A DNA stretch of 32,043 nt from Fimbriiglobus sp. (GCA_022841795.1 JALHQU010000062.1:1-32043), one strand, 5' to 3'. Positions 8,039 to 16,369 are shown, numbered from the stretch's first letter. Made by a program: numbers and translations. Notes: generated by a model from the letters alone, not told the origin.

Positions 8039-8108
8039 GCCGGACCACTTCTGGAACAGACTCTGAAAGGAGCGGGGGATGCTCACCCGCTCCTTTCAGT
8101 CGCGGCGA
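7908..8108. repeat. Composite palindromic element with TCGCCGCGA ends, full copy
   Basis: The element runs from TCGCCGCGA (7908-7916) to TCGCGGCGA (8100-8108). Inside are nested hairpins: GATCGCC-ggtg-GGCGATC near 7940-7956; GGGCGGCCCCTACA pairing with TGTAGGGGCCGCCC; GGTCCGGC-tga-GCCGGACC at 8028-8046; and 14-bp arms 8063-8076 and 8086-8099. Positions 7997-8035 match 35-73 exactly. It fills the gap between the convergent glycosyltransferase and panD and overlaps the end of the former. The 8063-8099 hairpin may help stop transcription. Confidence 0.85.
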
Positions 8109-8113
8109 TGACC

Positions 8114-8581
8114 TCACTTCCGCCGCGGCGTCCGCCGCCTAGCCGGCTTCTTCGCCGTGCCGTTCGTCGCGGTAGTCGCCTCGGCCGGCTCCGCCTCCAC
8201 CTCGGCTGGCACGTCGGCCGGGTCGCCCTTCGCCTTCTTCAGCTTGTTCTTCTCGTCCACGAACACCACCGTCGGCTGGTACTTCCGCGCGTCCTTCGTC
8301 CGCAGCTCGGTGAACGTGGCGATGATGACCACGTTCCCCTTGTGGATGAGGTGTGCCCCGGCCCCGTTCACGCACACCTCCCCGCTCCCCCGCTCGGCCG
8401 CCAGCGCGTACGTCACCAGCCGGGTGCCGTTGGTCACGTCCCACACGTGGATCTGCTCGTTCGGCAGGATGTCGGCCGCGTCCAGCAGGTCCGCGTCGAT
8501 GCTCAGGCTGCCCTCGTAGTTCAGGTTCCCGTCCGTCACCGTCGCCCGGTGAATCTTCGATTTGAACACGGTCCGCCGCAT
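8114..8581 (-). CDS. panD: Aspartate 1-decarboxylase precursor
   Basis: A pyruvoyl-dependent cytoplasmic enzyme that converts L-aspartate to beta-alanine for pantothenate and coenzyme A synthesis. The 155-residue chain begins [20 protein letters not shown]. It has the self-cleavage site Gly-Ser in NYEGSLSID (about residues 24-25), where the serine becomes the pyruvoyl group, and then [10 protein letters not shown] and [18 protein letters not shown]. The ATG at 8581 has GGAG about 8 nt upstream. The last roughly 40 residues, rich in Ala, Glu and Thr and ending in RRRTPRRK, exceed the usual family length of about 120-130 and are low-complexity. The gene stands alone, convergent with the glycosyltransferase and divergent from the ABC genes. 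Confidence 0.96.
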   Translation of the reverse strand: MRRTVFKSKIHRATVTDGNLNYEGSLSIDADLLDAADILPNEQIHVWDVTNGTRLVTYALAAERGSGEVCVNGAGAHLIHKGNVVIIATFTELRTKDARKYQPTVVFVDEKNKLKKAKGDPADVPAEVEAEPAEATTATNGTAKKPARRRTPRRK

Positions 8582-8636
8582 GGCTGGCTCCGGGGTGGGG
8601 GGTGGGGTGATGAGGGAATTGTATCGGTTCAGAAAG

Positions 8637-8793
8637 CGCCCTCACCCGGCTCGCTCCGCTCGCCACCCTCTCCCACGCGCCTCGACGACTCGGCGGAGGA
8701 GAGGGTTGAAGAGCGCCCGTCTTCCTCCCCCTCTCCCCAGCCCGGAGCGCAGCTCCGACCGCCCGTGGGAGAGGGGGCCGGGGGGTGAGGGCG
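8637..8793. repeat. Composite repeat in the panD/ABC divergent gap
   Basis: The 336-nt gap 8582-8917 holds this element. Its ends are inverted (CGCCCTCACCC at 8637-8647, GGGTGAGGGCG at 8783-8793). Positions 8768-8789 are the reverse complement of the first 22 nt of the 37-bp repeat at 5068 and 7864. Inner pieces such as CGGAGCGCAGCTCCG are also palindromic. Outside the element the gap shows no gene; promoters for panD and the ABC operon should lie here, but I cannot define them. Confidence 0.75.
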
Positions 8794-8917
8794 GTTCTCG
8801 GCGGAATCCCGCCCGCCGCGGTTGCTTCGGTCAATTCGCGGCAATAAGGTCATCCCAACGGCGAATACCGAACATCCCGCCACGCGGTCGGCGGCTCATC
8901 CGGACGGGGAGGGCACC

Positions 8918-9883
8918 GTGTCGGTGATCGAAACGAACAGCCTGCGGAAGCACTACGGCAGGATCGAGGCGCTCAAGGGCGTGTCGTTGAAGGTGGAGCC
9001 GGGGCAAATCTACGGCCTGCTCGGGCAGAACGGGGCGGGCAAATCGACGATGGTGAAGATCCTGCTCGGCATCGTCAAGAAGACGGACGGCGACGCCTAC
9101 CTGCTGGGCGAGCCGGCCGGCACCACGAACGTCCGCCGGCGGGTCGGGTACCTGCCCGAAGACCACCAGTTCCCCGGCTACCACACCGGCCGCAGCCTGC
9201 TGCACTTCTACGGCGAGCTGTACGGGCTGAGCCGGGACGAGCGGACGCGGCGGATGAACGAGGCGCTGGACATCGTCGGGCTGAAGAAGCGGGCGGACAG
9301 CAAGATCAAGACGTACTCGAAGGGGATGAAGCAGCGGCTGGGCATCGCCCAGTCGTTCTTCCACGACCCGGAGGTGATCTTCCTGGACGAGCCGACGGAC
9401 GGGGTGGACCCGGTCGGCCGGAAGGAGATCCGCGACCTGCTGGGCGAGCTGAAAAAAGAGGGGCGGACGGTGTTCGTCAACTCCCACCTGCTCGGCGAAG
9501 TCGAGATGATCTCCGACCGGGTGGCCATCATCCACCAGGGGGAGATGGTGCGGGAGGGGACGGTGGCCGATCTGACCCGGCAGGCGAACAGGTTCAGCAT
9601 CGGGCTGGCCGACGGGCAGGAGTTCCCGGCTGCGGAGCTGAAGGAGAAGGGGTTCCGGGTGGAGACGGCGAACGGCAAGGCGGAGGTGGAGCTGCCGGAC
9701 GGCCAGAGCATCGACCCGGTGCTGGAGCTGCTGTGGGCGAAGGGGCTGAAGCTGCGGCACCTGGTGGAGCAGAAGCAGACCCTGGAGAGCGTGTTCATGC
9801 AGATGGTGGACAAGGCGACGGACGACACCGACCGCCGGGCGGTCCGCAAGGCCCGCCCCGTCACCGCCCGGAGGGTCGATTAA
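8918..9883 (+). CDS. ABC transporter ATP-binding protein (ABC-2 type)
   Basis: A 321-residue cytoplasmic ATPase that powers the permease encoded next to it. Walker A GQNGAGKST is at about 36-44, signature YSKGMKQRLG at about 133-142, Walker B VIFLDEPTDGVDP from about 153, and the switch histidine in VNSHLL. The GTG at 8918 is chosen because a strong GGGGAGGG lies at 8907-8913; the open frame back to 8822 lacks family sequence. Its stop overlaps the permease start by one base, indicating translational coupling. The closest family type is the multidrug, antibiotic or lipid exporter ATPase (CcmA/NatA-like). Substrate unknown. Confidence 0.95.
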   Translation: MSVIETNSLRKHYGRIEALKGVSLKVEPGQIYGLLGQNGAGKSTMVKILLGIVKKTDGDAYLLGEPAGTTNVRRRVGYLPEDHQFPGYHTGRSLLHFYGELYGLSRDERTRRMNEALDIVGLKKRADSKIKTYSKGMKQRLGIAQSFFHDPEVIFLDEPTDGVDPVGRKEIRDLLGELKKEGRTVFVNSHLLGEVEMISDRVAIIHQGEMVREGTVADLTRQANRFSIGLADGQEFPAAELKEKGFRVETANGKAEVELPDGQSIDPVLELLWAKGLKLRHLVEQKQTLESVFMQMVDKATDDTDRRAVRKARPVTARRVD

Positions 9884-11445
9884 TGCGGAACTTCGTGGCC
9901 GTGATGAAGGACTCGTACCGCGAGGCGGTGGACGGGTTCGTCATCTATGTGATGCTCGGGCTGGCGGTCATCACCATCCTGGCCGTCGCGCTCATCTCGT
10001 TCGAGCCGAACCCGGCGGACAAGGCGTTCCCCAGCCTGGTGAGCAACTTCCAGCAGGTGTTCCGCAACCGCGGGGCGGATATCGAGGAGGTGGGCACCAA
10101 GGTGAAGATCGGGCCGGTGGTGGCGTTCACCCCGATCGCCCTGTCTTACTCCGCAGCCGACATCCAGAAGCTGGACAGCGGCACCGGGTACGCCGGCAAG
10201 TACAAGATGAAGCTGACCGTGTCCCCGCCGGCGACGGCGGGCGGGCGGGCGGGCGGGCAGCCGCGGATGGTCGGCAACTTCCAGGACGAAGCCTTGCTCT
10301 TCCCGACGGTGGTGTACGCCTGGAGCCAGCCGAAGACGCCGGAGCAGACCGTCCTCATGAAGGACCCGACGGGCGGCACCGGCGAGGCCCCGCCGGCCGG
10401 CAAGATGCCGCAGATCGAGGTGGTGCCCGACGGCACCGACCCGGAGGAACTACTGGCGAAGAAGTCGGCCGAGGGCGGGCGGTGGCTGATGGTGGCCGTG
10501 CCGAAGGTGACGCCGAAAGAGGCGGAGGGCGTGACGGACGAGATGATGGCCGACTTCATCAAGAACCAGTTTCTGGTTCACGGGGACATCCCCGGCGTGA
10601 CCGTCACCCGGCGGGCGGGGGCGGCCAAGCCGAACTACGAGTTCGACGTGGAGGCGGACGTGCCGGCCGGGGCGAAGGGTTGGCCGCACGCGATCAAGTA
10701 CTTCTTCGGCCAACTCACGTTCACCGAGTCGATGGCGTTCGGCCCGGCGGTGTACTTCGTCCAGGACAAGCTGGTGAACACCATCGGCGCGTCCGTCACC
10801 CTGCTGGTGGCGGTGGTGCTGACCGGCTTCTTCATCCCGAACATGCTGCGGAAGGGGTCACTCGACCTGCTAATCGCCAAGCCGATCGCGCGGTGGCAGA
10901 TCCTGCTGTACAAGTTCGTCGGGGGGCTGCTGTTCATGCTCATGGTGTCCGGGTTGGCGGTCGGCGGGGTGTGGCTGGTGATGGCCGTCCGCACCGGCAA
11001 CTGGAACCCGACGTTCCTGCTCAGCATCCCCATCCTGACGTTCGCGTTCGGCATCCTGTACGCGCTGTCCACCCTGACCGCCGTACTCACCCGCAGCGCC
11101 ATCGCCGCCATCGTGGTCACCGCCCTGTTCCTGGTGTTCATGTGGGGCAGCGCGACGGTCAAGCTGTTCGCCGACGCGTGGCGGATGGCGGTGGCCAAGG
11201 AGGAGGACAAGAAGGGGCTGGCGTACACCATCATCGACGGCACCTACTACGCCCTGCCGCGGTACAACGACATGCTGAAACTGAACGGGCAGACGATGGT
11301 GGAGAGCTACTGCCCGCAGTCGATGGCCAAGATGGGGCGGCGGGGGGACCAGCCGAGTTGGGGGCCGGCGGTCGGCATCTCCCTGGCGTATGTGGGGGTG
11401 TTCCTGTCGCTGGCGTACCTGCGGTTCACCACCCGCGACCCGTGA
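9883..11445 (+). CDS. ABC-2 type permease
   Basis: A 520-residue membrane partner of the preceding ATPase. One membrane helix lies near residues 18-42 (FVIYVMLGLAVITILAVALI). A large extracytoplasmic domain of about 250 residues follows, and then five further helices from about residue 300 to the end. The cytoplasmic loop LRKGSLDLLIAKPIARWQIL is the typical coupling region of ABC-2 permeases. The ATG overlaps the upstream stop as TAATG, with GGAGGG 7 nt before it. A perfect hairpin terminator follows 21 nt after the stop, so the two genes make one transcript. Transported substrate is not predictable. Confidence 0.9.
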   Translation: MRNFVAVMKDSYREAVDGFVIYVMLGLAVITILAVALISFEPNPADKAFPSLVSNFQQVFRNRGADIEEVGTKVKIGPVVAFTPIALSYSAADIQKLDSGTGYAGKYKMKLTVSPPATAGGRAGGQPRMVGNFQDEALLFPTVVYAWSQPKTPEQTVLMKDPTGGTGEAPPAGKMPQIEVVPDGTDPEELLAKKSAEGGRWLMVAVPKVTPKEAEGVTDEMMADFIKNQFLVHGDIPGVTVTRRAGAAKPNYEFDVEADVPAGAKGWPHAIKYFFGQLTFTESMAFGPAVYFVQDKLVNTIGASVTLLVAVVLTGFFIPNMLRKGSLDLLIAKPIARWQILLYKFVGGLLFMLMVSGLAVGGVWLVMAVRTGNWNPTFLLSIPILTFAFGILYALSTLTAVLTRSAIAAIVVTALFLVFMWGSATVKLFADAWRMAVAKEEDKKGLAYTIIDGTYYALPRYNDMLKLNGQTMVESYCPQSMAKMGRRGDQPSWGPAVGISLAYVGVFLSLAYLRFTTRDP

Positions 11446-11466
11446 CGGCGGCCGTGCCTCACTTCC

Positions 11467-11492
11467 GAACCCCGCCCGTCTGGGCGGGGTTC
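11467..11492 (+). terminator. Intrinsic terminator between convergent genes
   Basis: A perfect 11-bp stem, GAACCCCGCCC and GGGCGGGGTTC, closes a GTCT loop and is followed by a short T-containing tail (GTTCGTTT). It sits between the permease stop and the MarC-family stop, and may serve both directions. Confidence 0.8.
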
Positions 11493-11499
11493 GTTCGTT

Positions 11500-12135
11500 T
11501 CACCCGCGGGCCACCGGCGGGATGATCTTGGCGTTCGCCAGCCCGTCCAGCACGAACTGCACGGCGATGCCGGCCAGCACCAGCCCGAGGATCCGCCCGA
11601 GGACGTGGATGCCGGTGGTGCCCAGCCGCTTCTGGATCGGCTCGGCCAGCCGGAAGGTGACGTAGCTGATCGCCCCGGTGAGGGCGATCGCCAGGTACAC
11701 CGTGCCCGCCTCCATCCAATCCTTCGCCTTGCCCATCAGCACCGTGACCGTGCTCAGGGTGGCCGGGCCGGCGATGAACGGGATAGCCAGCGGGGTGATG
11801 GCCACGTCCGACGCGGCGGCGCTCTCGCTCATCTCCTCCGGGTTCTCCTGGGTGCTCCGCTGCGCCCGCAGCATGTCCATCGCCACCAGGAACAGGATCA
11901 GCCCGCCGGCGATCTGGAACGCCGGCAGGGTCAGGTTCAGGTGGTGGAACAGGTACGTGCCGGCCGCCCCGAACGCCATCAGGGTGAGAGTGGCGACCAC
12001 GCACGCGGTCAGGGCCGTCTTTCGCCGCTTGGCCGGGTCGTACTTGGCGGTGAGCGCGAGGTACGGCGGGATGTTGCCCGGCGGGTCGGCCAGGAACAGG
12101 ATGGACACGAACGCGGTGGTGGCGAAGTCGAGCAT
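11500..12135 (-). CDS. MarC family integral membrane protein
   Basis: A 211-residue inner-membrane protein of the MarC/UPF0056 family, with six predicted hydrophobic segments. Family landmarks are the N-terminal FLADPPGNIPPYLAL and the central TPLAIPFIAGPATLSTV. The cytoplasmic loop between helices 3 and 4 (QRSTQENPEEMSES) is acidic. The family was once linked to multiple antibiotic resistance, but its function remains unclear; a transport role is inferred only from topology. It begins 3 nt after the M42 peptidase stop, so the two are surely cotranscribed. Confidence 0.92.
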   Translation of the reverse strand: MLDFATTAFVSILFLADPPGNIPPYLALTAKYDPAKRRKTALTACVVATLTLMAFGAAGTYLFHHLNLTLPAFQIAGGLILFLVAMDMLRAQRSTQENPEEMSESAAASDVAITPLAIPFIAGPATLSTVTVLMGKAKDWMEAGTVYLAIALTGAISYVTFRLAEPIQKRLGTTGIHVLGRILGLVLAGIAVQFVLDGLANAKIIPPVARG

Positions 12136-12138
12136 GGG

Positions 12139-13221
12139 TCACGGCGTCCAGTCGTGATCCGGGCCGACGGCGGCGGTGAACTCGGCCAGCAGGCGGGCGG
12201 CGTTGGTCAGGTCGTCCAGGTGGACCACCTCGACCGGGCTGTGCATGTACCTGTTCGGGATGCCGATCAGCCCGACCGCCACCCCCTGCCGGCTGATCTG
12301 CATGACGTTCGCGTCGGTGCCGGTGGCCCGCGGGGTGCCCCTCAGTTGGATCGGGATGGCGTGCTTCGCGGCGGTTTCCTCCAGCAGGTCCACCACCCGC
12401 GGGTTCATGTTCGGCCCGCGGAACACCACCGGCCCGGCCCCGCACTTCACCTCGCCCAACTGCTTCTTGTCCCCGTTCGGGGTGTCGGTGGCGTGGCACA
12501 CGTCCACCGCGATGCCGACGTGCGGGTTGACCGTGTACGTCGCCGTCGTCGCCCCCCGCAGGCCGATCTCCTCGGCCACTGTGGACACGCTCGTCACCGC
12601 CGCCCGCAGCTCCCGCCCCTTCAGCAGCCGCAGCGCCTCCATCACCACCCACAGCCCGACCTTGTCGTCCATCGCCGGGCTGGCGGCCAGCCCGTTCCGC
12701 AGGTCGCGGTAGCCGAGGGCGAACGTAACCGGGTCGCCGCTCCGCACCACCTGCTCGGCGTCCTCCTTGTTCTTCGCCCCGATGTCCACCCAAAGGTCGG
12801 TGAACTCGGGCACCTTCTTCCGCTCGTCCGGCGTCTGCAGGTGGATGGCCTTGCGGGCCACCACCCCGTTCACCGGCCCGCCCTTCGTCCACACCGTCAG
12901 GTGCTGGCCGAGCAGCACCTGCACGTCCCACCCGCCGATCGGCTGCACGTACAGGAACCCGTCGGAATCGACGTGCTGCACCATGAGCGCGATCTGGTCG
13001 CAGTGCCCGGCGAGCAGGATCCGCGGGGCGCCCGCCGGGTCGTCCGACGGCTTACCGGCGGGGTGGCGGGTGGCGAACACGTTGCCGTGCGTGTCCGTCG
13101 TCAGGGCGTCGGCGAACCCGGCGGCGTACTCCCGCACCACCGCCTGGATGGGCTGCTCGTACCCGGACGGGCTGGGCGTTTCGAGCAGTCGCTTGAGGAA
13201 TGCGTGGCCGAGGTCGTCCAT
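12139..13221 (-). CDS. M42 family metallopeptidase
   Basis: A 360-residue cytoplasmic dinuclear-metal aminopeptidase of the M42 (FrvX/glutamyl aminopeptidase) family. These form large tetrahedral dodecamers that trim short peptides. The active site is complete: H73 and D75 in AGHCDQ, bridging D185 or D186 in AMDDKVG, catalytic E217 with metal ligand E218 in VAEEIG, D240 in AVDV, and H327 in RYMHSP. Between about 90 and 175 lies the inserted PDZ-like dimerisation region. The ATG at 13221 begins MDDLGHAFLKRLLETPSPSG, the usual family start. It heads a two-gene unit with the MarC-family protein and is divergent from the antitoxin/PIN pair. Confidence 0.95.
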   Translation of the reverse strand: MDDLGHAFLKRLLETPSPSGYEQPIQAVVREYAAGFADALTTDTHGNVFATRHPAGKPSDDPAGAPRILLAGHCDQIALMVQHVDSDGFLYVQPIGGWDVQVLLGQHLTVWTKGGPVNGVVARKAIHLQTPDERKKVPEFTDLWVDIGAKNKEDAEQVVRSGDPVTFALGYRDLRNGLAASPAMDDKVGLWVVMEALRLLKGRELRAAVTSVSTVAEEIGLRGATTATYTVNPHVGIAVDVCHATDTPNGDKKQLGEVKCGAGPVVFRGPNMNPRVVDLLEETAAKHAIPIQLRGTPRATGTDANVMQISRQGVAVGLIGIPNRYMHSPVEVVHLDDLTNAARLLAEFTAAVGPDHDWTP

Positions 13222-13319
13222 GTGCGAAGAATGACAGGGCGGAGGAAGGGGTTAATGTCGGGCCGGCTGGTACTGACGACAAGGGAGCGTGGTATGATGC
13301 GAGAAACGGAGGGCGAGCG

Positions 13320-13565
13320 ATGACCGACACGATCACCATCACGGTGGACGCGGACACGGCGAAGAGGTACCGCGAGGCGACGGCCGACGAGCGGGAAGCC
13401 TACGACCTCATGCTCTCGCTGCGGCTCCGCATGCTGACCAACCCGCCCACCCGGACGTTGTCCGAGGTGATGGACGACATGGGCCGAAAGGCGGCGGCGA
13501 ACGGGATGACGGAGGAGATCTTGAACGACATCCTCCGGGAGTGGAAGGATGAACGTCGTCGTTGA
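13320..13565 (+). CDS. Probable antitoxin partner of the PIN toxin
   Basis: An 81-residue acidic, largely helical protein that I do not recognise by family. It begins MTDTITITVDADTAKRYREA, the pattern of a short strand plus helix seen in many antitoxin DNA-binding domains, and ends EEILNDILREWKDERRR, a helix that could wrap a toxin. The ATG at 13320 has GGAGG about 8 nt upstream; the frame is open back to 13200 but into the peptidase promoter region. Its last 17 nt overlap the PIN gene start, the usual order and spacing for a type II toxin-antitoxin pair. The antitoxin role is inferred from this context. Confidence 0.7.
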   Translation: MTDTITITVDADTAKRYREATADEREAYDLMLSLRLRMLTNPPTRTLSEVMDDMGRKAAANGMTEEILNDILREWKDERRR

Positions 13566-13962
13566 CACCAACGTGGTGGTGAGCGCGGCCATCCTGCCCG
13601 CTTCGATCACCCGCGCCGCGGTCGAATTCATCCGGACGCACGGCGAACTCCTGTTCTCGGCGCTCACCATCGCCGAGGCGGACAAGGTTCTGCGTCGGCC
13701 GCGGTTCAACCGCTACTGCTCAGAGAAGGATCGGCTCGACTTTCTCGCCCTGTTGGTCGATGGCAGGCGGGAGGTGGACATCGCCCACCGCGTCACCGCC
13801 TGCCGGGACCCGGGCGACGACAAGTTCCTCGAAGTCGCCGTGAACGGGAACGCCACGCACATCGTGTCCGGCGATCTGGACCTGCTGGCGTTGCACCCGT
13901 TTCGCGGCATCCCCATACTCACCCCCGCCGACTTTCTCACCGCCGTGGGCGCCCACCCGTGA
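13549..13962 (+). CDS. PIN-domain putative toxin (COG1569/TIGR00305-like)
   Basis: A 137-residue PIN-fold protein, probably a Mg-dependent ribonuclease. The acidic cluster expected of the family is present: D6 in VVDTNVVVSA, E43 in TIAEADKVL, D87 with D90 and D91 in CRDPGDDKFLE, and D109/D111 in SGDLDLL. The motif RRPRFNRY and the ending IPILTPADFL match the family of PIN proteins annotated as toxin components. Its start overlaps the upstream small gene by 17 nt, so translation is coupled. RNA target and activity are unknown. Confidence 0.88.
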   Translation: MNVVVDTNVVVSAAILPASITRAAVEFIRTHGELLFSALTIAEADKVLRRPRFNRYCSEKDRLDFLALLVDGRREVDIAHRVTACRDPGDDKFLEVAVNGNATHIVSGDLDLLALHPFRGIPILTPADFLTAVGAHP

Positions 13963-14053
13963 CCGACCTGCAAGACCTGATCCCGTCTCGGCCGATGGCG
14001 ACCAAGGGGGTGTGACCGTATCACGACGGTGCCCCATCCCCGGAGCCGACCCC

Positions 14054-15079
14054 GTGCCGACCGACCTGACCCCGCCCGACCCGTCCGCCGTCCTCGAACT
14101 CATCTCGGCGTTCCGCCGCACGCAAATCCTGTTCACCGCCTGCGAACTGCGGCTCTTCGACCAGCTCGCCGAGCCGAAGACGGTTGACCAGTTGGCGGTG
14201 GAGTTGTCGCTCAACGGCGACGCTTTGGAACGGCTGCTCGGCGGGTGCGTCATGCTCGGGTTGTTGGCCCGCGACGGCGAGCGGTTCGTGAACACGCCGG
14301 CGGCCACCCGCTATCTCACCTCCGCCAGCCCGGACCGCATGCTCGGGTACATCGGCTACTCGAACGCCATGCTGTGGAAGCTGTGGGACAACCTGCCGGA
14401 CGCCGTCCGCGAGGGCACCCACCGCTGGAAGCAGACCTACGGCACCGACAGCGGGTCCATCTTCAAGGAGATGTACCGCGGCGAGGCGGAGAAGCGGGAA
14501 TTCTTGTTGGGAATGCACGGGTACGGGTTGCTGTCGTCGCCGGTGGTGGTGAACGCGGTGGACCTGAGCCGGTATAAGACGTTCGTGGACCTGGGCGGGG
14601 CGACCGGGCACCTGACGGCGGCGGCGTGCCGGCGGTGGACGAACCTCCGCGGGGTGGTGTTCGACCTGCCTGAGGTGCTGCCGCTGACGACCGAGATGCT
14701 GAACCAGACGGACGTGAAGGACCGGGTGAGCGTGGCCGGCGGGGACTTCTTCGCCGACCCGCTGCCGCCCGGTGACGTGTACGCCCTCGGCCGCATCCTG
14801 CACGACTGGACGGAGGCGAAGATCACGAAACTGCTGGCGCGGATCTGCGACGCGCTGCCGACCGGCGGGATGGTGTTCGTGGCCGAGAAGGTGTTGCGCG
14901 ACGATAAGGCCGGGCCGGAGTGGGCGGTACTCCAGTCGCTGAACATGCTGCTCGTCACGGAGGGGAAGGAGCGGACGCTCGGCGAGTACGCCAAGCTGCT
15001 CGAAGCGGCCGGGTTCCGCGACGTGACGTTGCGTCGGACGTCCGCCCCGCTGGATGTGATTACGGCGGTGAAGGGATGA
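14054..15079 (+). CDS. SAM-dependent O-methyltransferase (Methyltransf_2 type)
   Basis: A 341-residue cytoplasmic methyltransferase of the plant-type/acetylserotonin O-methyltransferase class. The N-terminal 80 residues form the winged-helix dimerisation domain (AFRRTQILFTACELRLFDQL). The SAM-binding loop is FVDLGGATGHLTAAA (about 177-191), followed by DLPEVLPLT and the late motif GRILHDWTEAK, where H250 is the likely general base. The GTG at 14054 is preferred, with GGAG about 8 nt upstream; an open frame begins at 14012. Related bacterial enzymes methylate small aromatic or polyketide hydroxyls, but no biosynthetic neighbours are seen here, so the substrate is open. Confidence 0.88.
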   Translation: MPTDLTPPDPSAVLELISAFRRTQILFTACELRLFDQLAEPKTVDQLAVELSLNGDALERLLGGCVMLGLLARDGERFVNTPAATRYLTSASPDRMLGYIGYSNAMLWKLWDNLPDAVREGTHRWKQTYGTDSGSIFKEMYRGEAEKREFLLGMHGYGLLSSPVVVNAVDLSRYKTFVDLGGATGHLTAAACRRWTNLRGVVFDLPEVLPLTTEMLNQTDVKDRVSVAGGDFFADPLPPGDVYALGRILHDWTEAKITKLLARICDALPTGGMVFVAEKVLRDDKAGPEWAVLQSLNMLLVTEGKERTLGEYAKLLEAAGFRDVTLRRTSAPLDVITAVKG

Positions 15080-15083
15080 TTTC

Positions 15084-15139
15084 GTGGCACCGGCGGGCCG
15101 CCGGTGATTGAAACCCACCGGCGGGCCGCCGGTGCCACG
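15084..15139. repeat. Inverted repeat between convergent genes
   Basis: Arms GTGGCACCGGCGGGCCGCCG (15084-15103) and CGGCGGGCCGCCGGTGCCAC (15119-15138), extended by a few bases, form a strong hairpin around ATTGAAACC. Each arm contains its own small palindrome CGGCGGGCCGCCG. It lies between the methyltransferase and zinc-ribbon stops and may end both transcripts. Confidence 0.8.
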
Positions 15140-15149
15140 GGACAATTCG

Positions 15150-16259
15150 CTACAGCACCCCGCGGAGTTCCAGGGTGGTGGCCTCGGACACCACCTCGGC
15201 CACCCGGTCCGCCTGCTCCTTGTTCCGCCCGCGGAACACCGTCTCCTCGATCCCGCCGTACAGGTCGCACAGCACCACGTCGTACCGATCCGGCTTGAGC
15301 ACGAACCACCAGAACAGGATGCCCGGCAGGCAGAACAGGCAGAAGAACAGGTACGCGGCGGTGATCCAGGCGAACACGTCGCCGGCGTGGGTGGCGAGCC
15401 GCCCCACCCCGGCCGACTTCTTCCACTTCAGCTTCTCTTGTTGCATGGGGATGAACGCGATCCGCCGGTTGCGAACGAGCGTCGTCTGCCCGCGGTCGGT
15501 CCGCCGCACCATGAGCGTGTCGAACGTGCCGATGATGAACGCCTGCAGGGCGGTGTGGAACAGCGACACCACCGCCACCGTGCCGAGCGACACCGGGTCG
15601 AACTTGCTCTCCCCCTCCGCCTTGTCCAACCCGCCGGCGGCCATCCCGACCACGACGACGAACACGTTCACCACCTGGGCGACGCCGAAGATCACCCCGC
15701 GGGTGATCAGCGTCCACCCCTCCACGAACGTCTCGTCGATCTCGGTGTACGTCCGCTTCGCCTTGCCCGGCCGGGTGTTGTCCTCGTCCAGGCTCTCCCC
15801 GCAGTGCACGCACAACACGGCGTCGAGCGGCAGTTGCCCGCGGCAGTGCGGGCAGTCCTTCAGCCCGCTGCCGTGGACGGTGTACGGGCTGGCGTCGTCC
15901 TCGTCCTGGTTGCCCTCGATGAGCGGGCGGCCGGCCCCCTCCTCGCCGACGAACTCCGGGCGGGTGTCCCGCGGGTCAGCCCGCGGGCGGACGACCGGCT
16001 TCACCGGCTTGGCCGGCGGGTCGTCCGGCTTAGCCTTCTTCTTCCGGGGGGCATCGGTGACGGGGTTGGGCGGCGGCTGCGGGAACCGCGGGGCGACTTT
16101 CTTCGGCGTGGGGGTTGGCTCGTCGTCCGGCGGGGCGGTGGACCGCTGGTCGGGCGGCACCTCGGCGTAGTACCCGCAGCTCCCGCAGCGGATCTTCGCC
16201 TTCGAATAACCCGCCGGCAGCGGCACCTTCCCCCCGCAGTTGCCGCAGACGATTTTCAT
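15150..16259 (-). CDS. Zinc-ribbon membrane protein of unknown function
   Basis: A 369-residue protein I cannot assign to a named family. Residues 1-35 form a zinc ribbon (C5, C8, C25, C28 in KIVCGNCGG and IRCGSCGYYAEVPP), a type frequent at the N-terminus of planctomycete proteins. A proline- and lysine-rich linker leads to a second ribbon (C136, C139, C150, C153). Three hydrophobic segments follow near 185-212, 224-248 and 296-321. The ATG at 16259 starts the first ribbon; the open frame to 16301 runs into a repeat. No clear Shine-Dalgarno is visible because that repeat abuts the start. It is the last gene of a probable minus-strand unit with an ABC ATPase and a large exported protein, so it may belong to the same membrane system. 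Confidence 0.75.
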   Translation of the reverse strand: MKIVCGNCGGKVPLPAGYSKAKIRCGSCGYYAEVPPDQRSTAPPDDEPTPTPKKVAPRFPQPPPNPVTDAPRKKKAKPDDPPAKPVKPVVRPRADPRDTRPEFVGEEGAGRPLIEGNQDEDDASPYTVHGSGLKDCPHCRGQLPLDAVLCVHCGESLDEDNTRPGKAKRTYTEIDETFVEGWTLITRGVIFGVAQVVNVFVVVVGMAAGGLDKAEGESKFDPVSLGTVAVVSLFHTALQAFIIGTFDTLMVRRTDRGQTTLVRNRRIAFIPMQQEKLKWKKSAGVGRLATHAGDVFAWITAAYLFFCLFCLPGILFWWFVLKPDRYDVVLCDLYGGIEETVFRGRNKEQADRVAEVVSEATTLELRGVL

Positions 16260-16260
16260 G

Positions 16261-16348
16261 GAAGTAGCAAGGAACAAGGAAAAAGGAACAAACCCGAACA
16301 AAGTTCACGACCGGCGGGGGACTGTTTCCATTTGTTCCTTGCTACTTC
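16261..16348. repeat. Inverted repeat with GAAGTAGCAAGGAACAA arms
   Basis: The arm 16261-16277 pairs perfectly with 16332-16348. Further AGGAACAAGGA-type units lie beside each arm. The A/G-rich strand is unlike the surrounding GC-rich coding DNA. It occupies the gap between the ABC ATPase and the zinc-ribbon gene and covers the place where the latter's ribosome site should be. Confidence 0.75.
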
Positions 16349-16369
16349 TTCCTTGTTCCTTGTCGGCCG

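Noticed and set aside
5068-8108. Insertion sequence or transposon
   Set aside because: The repeats have inverted ends but no transposase or target duplication is visible; listed as repeats only.
11605-13323. Plus-strand open frame of 572 codons
   Set aside because: Antisense to the MarC-family and M42 genes, both of which have complete family motifs.
13959-14015. 19-codon open frame between the PIN and methyltransferase genes
   Set aside because: Too short, no ribosome site beyond overlap with the PIN stop, and no recognisable composition.
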